NCBI GenBank assembly: GCA_022495995.1
Contig: JAFEMH010002460.1
Coordinates: forward strand, 186,001 to 250,000
DNA length: 64,000 nt
From: Adenophora triphylla var. japonica
Lineage: Eukaryota; Streptophyta; Magnoliopsida; Asterales; Campanulaceae
Direction of reading: 5' to 3'
The notes below the pieces were generated by a model. That model saw nothing but the letters and a program-made list of their open reading frames with translations. It was not told the DNA's origin and made no database searches. Numbering within the stretch: the stretch's first letter is position 1; each line of letters begins with the position of its first letter. The translations under genes were made by a program, and so were the position numbers. This document shows, one piece after another, positions 56,143 through 64,000 of the stretch.

Positions 56143-56200
56143 AGGCCTCGTAATACAATTCCGCGCTAAGGAGGCCTGGTAATCCAATTCCGCGCTAAGG
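56143..56200. repeat. Short tandem duplication
   Basis: Two copies of a 29-bp unit with AATTCCGCGCTAAGG, differing by a few bases. It lies in a GC-richer patch (56060-56220) in otherwise AT-rich spacer reaching 56528; no gene is evident. Confidence 0.75.
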
Positions 56201-56528
56201 GGCGTTTGGGAGATCAGAAATGTTTTGGACCACATTTTTGTAGATCACCCACTTCTTTTGGGCCTAGGTTGATCAAACATGAATTGAATTGGGTTATTTT
56301 TTTGTTATGGGCTTATGTGCATCAAGCCTGAATTGTTTTGATTCATGGAGTTAAATTAGTTAATTGTTTTATTTTTATAATAAAAATGTGTAAAATTGCT
56401 AACATATCCCGGTATTCAATGTGTAATAAATGTTTGCTTGTCATTGAAAATGAATATTTAATTAAGAGTATTTTTGTTAAAATAACATTAATTATGGTTG
56501 GACTTAATACTATACATATATATATATA

Positions 56529-56805
56529 CTCCCTCCGTCCCGTAATACTTGACACAGTTACTGTTCCGCACGGGAATTAAGGAAAAAGTAAAAAGGTTGA
56601 TGTGTTGTGAGTGTAGATAGTTAAGTAGGAGAGAGAATGAGTGGAGAGAATAGTAAATTATAATGGTGTTGTGAGTATTAAAATAATGTAGGAGAGAGAA
56701 TGAGTGGAGGAAATAGTAAAGATTCTTTACCATTTTAGGAAGTGTGACTTATCAGTGGGACGCCCAAAATAGAAATGTGTGTCAAGTATTGTGGGACGGA
56801 GGGAG
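56529..56805. mobile_element. Stowaway-like MITE
   Basis: 277-bp element from ctccctccgtcccgtaatac to gtattgtgggacggagggag, TA at 56527-56528 and 56806-56807. It has two copies of GTAGGAGAGAGAATGAGTGG inside, similar to the interior of the MITE at 54370 in reverse. Confidence 0.9.
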
Positions 56806-56807
56806 TA

Positions 56808-57379
56808 TATATATACTCTCATCGTACATACGTCTCTTTTTATCTGTGGATTTATATTAACAAAACATGGGTTCTGATAAACTCGCTTCTTGAATTATAT
56901 TATTCAGAAATTTAGTTAGAGATGGCTAGGGATTGTTAAAGCATGCAAATGATTTAAGTGGCATGTTGCTAATCTACTCTATACTTTCATTCTCTCCTTC
57001 TTGATTTTATACATTCTTCTTGAATGACACAACTAAAAGATGGACAACACACATATGAACCTAGAAGCACAACAAATATATGAAAATTACCTTGGATGAG
57101 CCTACGCATTTAAGATTGAATCGATGGCGAGGAAAGAAAATATGCGCCGATGACACAATGATATTGGCGCAGTAAAGCAGGATCGATTTTCAACGGTGGA
57201 TAATTTCGAATATTTATGTATATTTAGTAGGATATGAATTGTATCCTTAACCGATAATACATTGTCAAATTATCTCTTATCAGTTTTAATATAGATGAAT
57301 TCAAAATCATCACTTATCCATCCAAGTTTGAATTTTAGATAGAAGTTAAATGAATAATACTTTTTATTTTCAAATAATT
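56808..57379. other. Unassigned AT-rich spacer
   Basis: No recognisable gene. Confidence 0.4.
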
Positions 57380-57691
57380 CGATTTTCTATTGATTTCTAG
57401 AAACTGTATACGAAATTTATGGTTAAATTGTAATTTATTCTGGCATCTCTTTTAAATTTCAAAAATTACTAATTATTTTAAATTTTCGAAAATTACTAAT
57501 TATTTTAAATTTCGAATTTCTATTGATTTCTAGAAACTGTATACGAAATTTATGGTTAAATTGAAATTTATTCTGGCATGTCTTTTAAATTTCGAAAATT
57601 ACTAATTATTTTAAATTGAAATTTATGGTTAAATTGAAATTTAGTCTAGTATCTATTTTTAATTTCAAAATTACTAATTATTTTAAATTTC
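57380..57691. repeat. AT-rich imperfect tandem repeat at the LINE target
   Basis: Repeated blocks of AAAATTACTAATTATTTTAA, TTTCTATTGATTTCTAGAAA and TATGGTTAAATTG type, period roughly 120 bp. The same block (ATTTTAAATTTCGAAAATTA) resumes right after the LINE at 60161, showing the LINE landed in it. Confidence 0.75.
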
Positions 57692-57727
57692 AAAAAAAAA
57701 AAATAAAAATTATCTCACTTGGTGTCC

Positions 57728-60160
57728 TATAGGAGTGGAGGTAATGCGAGTCGATTGACTTATTCTTAGTAAGAAATACTTGTAGAAAGAGTTATACGGA
57801 TTGCAAGGTTGTTCCGGTGAGAGCACAAAGAACTCAACATAGACTGGTGGTACTTGATTTTCGAAGTAAGAGAATTTCGAGGAAGAGAAAATTACAGGTA
57901 GACCCTAGAATCAAGTGGTGGAGACTTCAAGGGGAAAATCAACCGAAATTTGTAGCTAAGATGGTCGATACCGGTATTTGGGCGGATAATATGGAGGATA
58001 TGGATATAGATTCGACTTGGACTAAGATGGTACATACCATAAAGGAGGTGGCGAAAGAAGTCCTTGGAGAATCTAGAGGAAATGGGCCACCAAGTAAGGA
58101 CACATCATGGTGGAACGAGGAAGTAAAACAAGCAATAAAGGGCAAGCGAGAATGCTACAAATTATTGGGGAAATGTAGAGCGACGAGAACTATGAGAAGT
58201 ATAAGGAAGCTAGAAGAGATGCTAAGAAAGCAAAGAAGAGACGCAAGAGCAAAGGTGAATCGAAACTTTATGATAAGTTGGATACAAAAAGAAGGCGAAA
58301 AGGACATCTACGTACTCGCTCGTATGAGGGATAAGAGGACACGAGATATTGGGACGGTTAAATGTGTGAAGGACGTAGACCAAAGAGTTTTAGTCCGGAT
58401 AAAGAGATAAAAGATAGATGGAGTTCGTACTTTGATAACTTGTTCAATGGCGGTCAAGAGCAGGATGTTGGAGATTTAAATATCTCTTCGAGTATGGTTA
58501 ATCGAGATTTTATGCGGAGAATTCGAAAGAGTGAAGTGGAAATGGCAATGAAAAAGATGAGATTGAAGAAAGCCGTTGGACCGGATGGTATACCAATTGA
58601 GGTTTGGAGATGTTTCGGGGAGAGGGGAGTAGATTGGTTAACAAGATATGGAGAGTTAACACAATGCCATTGGAGTGGCGGAAGAGTACTACGATCCCTT
58701 TGTATAAGAATAAAGGTGATGTCCAAGATTGTGCCAACTATCGGGGATCAAACTAATGAGCCATACTATGAAACTTTGGGAAAGAGTGATTGCACAAAGG
58801 CTGAGAAAAATTGTGGACATTTCGGATAACCAATTTGGGTTTATGCCAGGAAGATCGACTATGGAGGCAATATATCTTATGAGACAAACCATGGAGAAAT
58901 ATCGGGATCAAAAGAAAGATTTGCATATGGTTTTCATTGATTTGGAGAAGGCATATGATAAAGTGCCAAGAGAGGTACTTTGGTGGGCATTAGCAAAGAA
59001 GGGTGTTTCAAAGAAATATATTGATATTATCAAGGACATGTATAATGGAGTTAGTACTTGTGTACAGACTAGTGTTGGAAAGGCGAAGAGTTCCCTATAA
59101 AGATTGGAGTGCATCAAGGTTCCGCACTTAGCCCCTTTCTTTTTGCTTTGATAATGGACGAATTGGACGAGGTCAGTCCAAGATGATATACCAAAGTGTA
59201 TGCGTTCGCAGATGATATTGTGCGATTGATGAGACAAGAGAGGGTGTGGAAAGTAAATTGGAGTTGTGGAGACACACTTTGGAATCTCGAGGTTTTCTGA
59301 TTAAGCGAAGCAAGACCGAATATTTGGAGTGTAAGTTTAGCGAGTTGGAAGTAGGGAGGCAGGGGCGGTCACATTTGATGGAAATATTATCCAAGCTTCG
59401 AGTTTTTTCGCTATCTTGGATCCATTATCCAAAAAGGATGGAGAATTAGATGGAGATGTGGCTCATAGGATTAAAGCGGGTTGGTTGAAGTGGAAGAGTG
59501 CTACGGGGTTTCTATGTGATCGCGGCATGCCCAATAGATTAAAGGGAAAATTCTACCGCACGGCAATTAGGCGGCATTGCTTTACGGCACCGAATGTTGG
59601 GCCGTGAAAGCAAGTGTCACGTGCATAAGATGAATGTGGCGGAGATGCGTATGCTTCGATGGATGTGCGGTCATACAAGAAAGGATCGGTTGGGAATGAG
59701 GTGATCGAGGTAAAGTAGGAGTTGCGCCCATTGAGGATAAAATGAGGGAAAATCGTCTAAGGTGATTTGGACATGTGAGAAGGAGATCGAGTGATGCACT
59801 GGTTAGGAGGCCGAAACAGTGGAGAAGTGATAAAATGGCGAAGGGTAGGGGAAGACCCAAACAAACTTGAATTAGAGTGATTGAAAATGATATGAGTTTA
59901 CTTGGAGTTGATGAAAGTATGGTGTTGAAGAGACCAGAGTGGAGGGCAAAAATTCATGGGGGGGTTGATTTTTTTATTTTTTTTTATTATTTTTTATTTA
60001 TTTATTTTTATTTTTTTAATTTTTATTTTTATTTTTATTTTTTATTTTTTTTTTTAATTTAATTTTTCTAATTTATTTTTTTTCACGATAACATATGAGG
60101 ATTCATGTTAGCCGACCCCAAATTATTTTGGGACTAAGGCTTTGTTGTTGTTGTTGTTGT
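57728..60160 (+). mobile_element. RTE-type LINE, 5'-truncated
   Basis: Starts within the end of the endonuclease domain and ends GGGACTAAGGCTTTGTTGTT followed by more TTG repeats, the usual 3' end of plant RTE LINEs. The string ATTTTAAATTTC lies on both sides (57680-57691, 60161-60172) and may be part of the target duplication, but it also belongs to the local repeat. A very T-rich tract (59969-60080) precedes the 3' end. Confidence 0.85.
57730..59960 (+). pseudogene. RTE LINE reverse transcriptase, frame-broken
   Basis: Begins with the endonuclease tail (TQHRLVVLDFRSKR, DPRIKWWRLQ). RT: KKAVGPDGIPIEVWRCFGE (about 58570), then MKLWERVIAQRLRK and QFGFMPGRSTMEAIYLMRQ, DLEKAYDKVPREVLWWAL (about 58945), GVHQGSALSPFLFALIMDEL and the catalytic FADD box (about 59205). 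C-terminal WGVAHRIKAGW-like, EMRMLRWMCGHTRKDR and MRENRL motifs follow up to RVIENDMSLLGVDES. Several frameshifts and stops. Confidence 0.88.
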
Positions 60161-60172
60161 ATTTTAAATTTC

Positions 60173-60679
60173 GAAAATTACTAATAATTATATCTCCACA
60201 ATTATCACCTAAAGAGTTTGAATTATTCAAATATTGTGCTTAAATTTAGGTAACCATTAGTTTTCAAAATTTCAAAACTGATTAAAACAATCAACTTCTA
60301 ATTAAGAGGGAATTTTTATTTTAAATTGCAAATTAACTTTAACTAATAATATTACAATAATGCCCTTAATCAAGTCTTACTTGGAATAAAAATGAGTTGG
60401 AAATTGAATTGCTACGTGGCCTTTGACGTGGTCTTTTCTGGAGCCTCTAAATAGTTTTGCTATATATATTATATATGATATGATTACATGTGTTCTTTTC
60501 TTCTTTGCTTCTGGTGAGGAGGTGTGTCAAGTAATGTCTGCTCTCTCCTTTGCATAATACAATACCTAAAGTTTGCAAGCGTCTCCCTCTAATCAAGTTG
60601 TTCATGCCAAAAAGATAAGTGAGCTAATTGTATTTCTATTTTTTTTTTTTTTTTGTAACCAATTTCCATTTTTCGTAGA
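60173..60679. other. Spacer between LINE and auxilin-like fragment
   Basis: AT-rich; nothing recognised. May hold intron sequence of the auxilin-like fragment. Confidence 0.4.
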
Positions 60680-60900
60680 GGCTTCTTTGAAACTTTGGAT
60701 GATGATATTAAACGTTGGGCCACGGGGAAAGGAAGGCAATTTGCGGGCATTGTTATCATCATTGCAACATGTGCGTTTAATTCTATTTTTCTTATTATGG
60801 TTACGGAGTCTTACCTTTTTTTCTTTATATTGGAGTGCATTAACTATCGTTTTTACGGCTATTCTATTTGCATTATTTTGTCTTATATGGAATGTAGGTA
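60680..60900 (+). pseudogene. Auxilin-like (J-domain) gene fragment
   Basis: After an AG acceptor-like site the plus strand encodes ETLDDDIKRWATGK, then after a one-base shift EGNLRALLSSLQH. This matches the conserved K-RWSSGKEGNLRALLSTLQ stretch that precedes the J domain of plant auxilin-like proteins, which help Hsp70 uncoat clathrin vesicles. The following J-domain sequence (HPDK box) is not recognisable. Frameshift and loss of the domain make it a pseudogene or relic exon. Confidence 0.6.
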
Positions 60901-61444
60901 TATTAAGTGCTCAGTCTTATGACTACAGGATTTTCATTGCCTAACCATAATTATACTAAAATTGGAGGCTGAAGGTTGCTTGGACTTGTTGGTACCTCGA
61001 CGGAGATGTTGCATGAATTTAATTGACCTGTAAATATGAAAGAACGAAATGATATGTAAAAGGAAATTTCACTTGTATTTTGGGTCTGAAATTTCCATTT
61101 CTCTTGATTTGAATAATAGTGGCCTCTTGCAACCTCTATTAGGGATATGTCAAGTTGTTGAGATGTACACGTACTTCTTGTTGTTGCGCATGTCTGAGTT
61201 TTCAACTCTTTTCCCCTTCTTGGGCTATCCTTTGTCCCTATGAGGTTAGCTGTCCATTTTTGTTGTTGTAGAGCGAGTAATCTGGTTACAGGAGACAGCT
61301 GGATTTAAATTAGATGTGGATGTGTCAGTTAAGCTCGAGCTCCTTCATTTTCATGGATGTCATAGGAGATGCTTTTTGGTAGTTCTTAAGGACTGCTTTA
61401 TTGTGGAGATTTCACTTCTACCTTGGCCTCGTTACAGGAACTAC
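60901..61444. other. Unassigned sequence left of the LTR
   Basis: No recognised motif. The frame 61316-61537 crosses into the LTR and is not credible as a gene. Confidence 0.4.
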
Positions 61445-64000
61445 TGTGAGGACCCCGACCCGGAACTTACACGTGTCCCAAGCTGGAGCGTCCTCAAACT
61501 AACCCAAATATCAAAAACTTTTAAAATCTTTATTTAAAACTTTCAAAATAAATATAAGTATTATAACCATTTTCAAAATAAGTCTACACCTTTTCACAAC
61601 GGAGAAATAGTTGACTAACTTAGAAAGTACGAAACTGTTAGTTACAAAAAGACATCGGTTATAACAATGAATGAAGATTAAATAATACAATTCCCATAAA
61701 TGATTTATACTAAAGTACATTTTCTATACCAATCAAATCAACCCAACAATCCCCAAAATATAACCTCCAAACTCCTTACCGCCCTTACTTGGCCGGTCCA
61801 CCTGTCTCGGAATCTAAAACAGTAAAGGGAGAGGGGTGAGAATAAATCTCGACAAAAATTTATTATGAATGCGGCAATATGCCATATAAGATGCAACACA
61901 TAACAAGTTGCACATAACACGTTGGAAAAGCCGTAAACACCTTACATTACCTTGGTTTACCTTTTTCCGTCTCGAACGATAGTCGTACAACATTGGGTAT
62001 AATAATACTCCAATCTTACAAAGGTGAGCCGCTTAAGCAATACTCACGTCTTATAAGACCCGTTTTCGGGGAACCAAATAAGACAAGAGCAACTGCTGTA
62101 AGGCTTTTTGGCTCACTACGAGATGCTATACCCCAAGCCGTGGCCACGAAGGGGACGGTCACAGGTATAACATAATCCGATCACATTAGGTCACACTTCC
62201 CTAATTGATCGTATTATATTATACCCCGATGTCGGTGACTCACACATAATCAAGCACATAATAGATACTTGAATAAATCCACAAAGGGGATAAACAACAT
62301 AGCAACATGGTAAAATATACTCATGCTCAACCAACATCATAGTGCAACGTTTCTTTAATACACTATGCATAAATAAGCAATATAGCCACATGGTAAAATA
62401 TACTCATGTTCAACAATAATCGAGTGCGGCATTTATGTAATACACTAAGCATAATCCAATCCATGAATAGGTGCTCGAGTAAGATAATGAGATATCAACA
62501 ACCTATCTTACTTAGTCATTATACGACAATATATGATCTCTATAAGGGTCCAAGTTATCTCTACCAAGTTGGTGTCACCTTTAACAAACTCGTCAAATGA
62601 TTTCTAAGTCGAAGGTAGAGTGCTTCCATATTTCCATTTAAACCCGATTAAGGTACCATTAAGTAACACAATTGCTCTAAGTATAACTTAGGTTAAAAGG
62701 ATTAATTCATATCCGAAAAGGTTAGGTTCCAAACTTTATATTGGTTAAGGATCATGCTAGGAGGTTACTAATGAAAATTGGCGGCGAAACAGGAGCTAGG
62801 CCAATTTCGCCAACCCGGGCGACCGCCCATAACCTCTTGGGCGACCGCCCAAGAGGGTTTTCTAAGCATCCTAATTCTGTCACGATGGGCGGTCGCTCAT
62901 CACCACTGGGCGACCGCCCGAGACCCCATCCGCCGACTCAATTCCAAACCCTTGTTTACTTAGGTTCTTAACTTTCCCTTTTTACATCATCTCAACTTTC
63001 ATAATCTCCCTCAAGAATTTCCAATTTTTACAAATTCATTCTAATTCCTTTAAACCAAAATAACATAACCTAGACTTTTATTACAAGATTTTCAACCCAT
63101 TTTATCAACTCATTTCAAGTAAATCTTCTAAAATTAATTCAACCCATTTCTTTCATTTAAATCAACTTCTTAGAACAAGAGCCTCATTTTAATTCATTTA
63201 AATTCAAAGTGATCTAAACCTAGATTTATTACCACTTGATTTTCCACCCACTTTACTACCATTTTCAAGATTTAACATTCCAAATCTAACTCCACCCATT
63301 TCTTATACTTCCAAATTTACTTCCATCAACAATAATATCATACTATATTATTTACCCATTTCTTAACTTCAAAGAAGATTCCAACCATTTTAAACTAGTT
63401 CCTTCCATTTCTTTCATTATTTAACACTTCCAAGAACACCCACATTTCCTTATGATCTAAATCAATTCCTTCCCTCCAAGAGAGTTACCAAAGCATCCTA
63501 TGAGCATTTTAACAACAATAATTATCTCATGAACAATTAGAGAAGAGAAGGGTCATAATAACTCACCTTAAAAATAGGAGATGGATTTAAGACTTTCTTA
63601 GCTTGATGAACTCCTCTTGGTCTCCCGATTTCAAAAGTGCTCTCGGATCTAAAAATGGTGAAGATTCGAACTTGGAAGGAGCTTGAGAAGAGGTTTTCTC
63701 AAATGGGTTTCCATGGATGGAAGGTTGAGAGAGAAAGTGAAGAGGAAGAAGATGAAGAAGGAGGGAGGAGTATGAATATGGTCAAGAGAGAGGGGGGGGG
63801 GCCGGTCCATAAGAGGGAGGGTTTTGGGGGATTTTGTCCCCCACTCAAAAATCCCCTACAACAAATCTTTCCCCAATTTAAAATAATTTTCCCAACCAAC
63901 AACATTTTATTTGTCCATTTTATTACCACTCCATTCTAATACTTTATTTATTTCTAATTATTATTTTTCCCCTAGAACATTATTTATTTCTTTATCATTT
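61445..64000 (-). repeat. Long LTR of a Ty3/gypsy-like element, cut by the window end
   Basis: On the minus strand the sequence ends GGGTCGGGGTCCTCACA at 61445, a TG...CA-type LTR end also seen in long chromovirus (Tekay/Del) LTRs. Near 63580-63700 the minus strand reads like a transcript leader (CCAAGAGGAGTTCATCAAGC then AAGAAAGTCTTAAATCC), as in such LTRs. A GC-palindrome cluster (GGGCGACCGCCC and variants) lies at about 62815-62925. Left of 61445 is no gag, so this is a 3' or solo LTR. The other end lies outside the window. The frame 63637-63939 is not a convincing gene. Confidence 0.6.

Noticed and set aside
55936..56235. Frame encoding long Tyr-Ile repeats
   Set aside because: Direct translation of an (AT)n microsatellite.
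61993..62175. 60-residue frame, possible short gene in the right-hand LTR
   Set aside because: Lies within LTR-like sequence and has no known motif.

Overview
This window is nuclear DNA from a flowering plant, most likely a eudicot. It has intron-containing plant genes, a telo-box/site-II ribosomal-protein promoter and dense layers of plant transposons. I cannot name the species. By my reading only two host genes have intact coding frames, both on the minus strand: a five-exon gene for ribosomal protein uS15 (RPS13, 151 codons, 5516-8010) and a six-exon gene of the myeloid-leukemia-factor / Mlf1-interacting family (248 codons, 17440-18973). All introns I assigned in them have GT/AG ends and compatible phases. 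A coiled-coil gene fragment (43932-50580) and an auxilin-like fragment (60680-60900) are broken.

The left part (1-24 kb) holds a SINE with a perfect 15-bp target duplication, a 2.9-kb Mutator-like element with about 200-bp inverted ends whose right end is split by a hAT-like element, RPS13 with MITEs in two introns, Harbinger and copia debris split by a 6.26-kb minus-strand copia element, the MLF-type gene, a 5S-rRNA-derived scrap, and a second Mutator-like element (20282-23213). That second element carries a convergent gene pair: the start of a plant-mobile-domain-like protein and the FAR1/MuDR-like N-terminus of a transposase.

The middle (24-51 kb) has three tandem copies of a 1-kb unit, a reversed SINE, and a nest that resolves from target duplications: a solo copia LTR (duplication cagag) split by a 12.25-kb Ty3/gypsy element of Tat type (duplication aacct). 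The gypsy element carries a four-exon antisense gene between pol and its 3' LTR. A 6.15-kb plus-strand copia element (duplication agttc) then sits in the coiled-coil fragment.

The right part (51-64 kb) is a deleted Helitron with a clear 3' hairpin and CTAG end, one MITE inside another, an L1-type tail, a 5'-truncated RTE-type LINE ending in TTG repeats, the auxilin fragment, and a long LTR that runs off the window.

The most unusual observations are the convergent MULE gene pair with the same GGCCGAA-rich repeats in both introns, the spliced antisense gene in the gypsy element, and clusters of short GC-rich palindromes in several otherwise unrelated elements. Coordinates and motifs were read by eye; family names rest on recognised protein motifs and terminal structures, not on searches.
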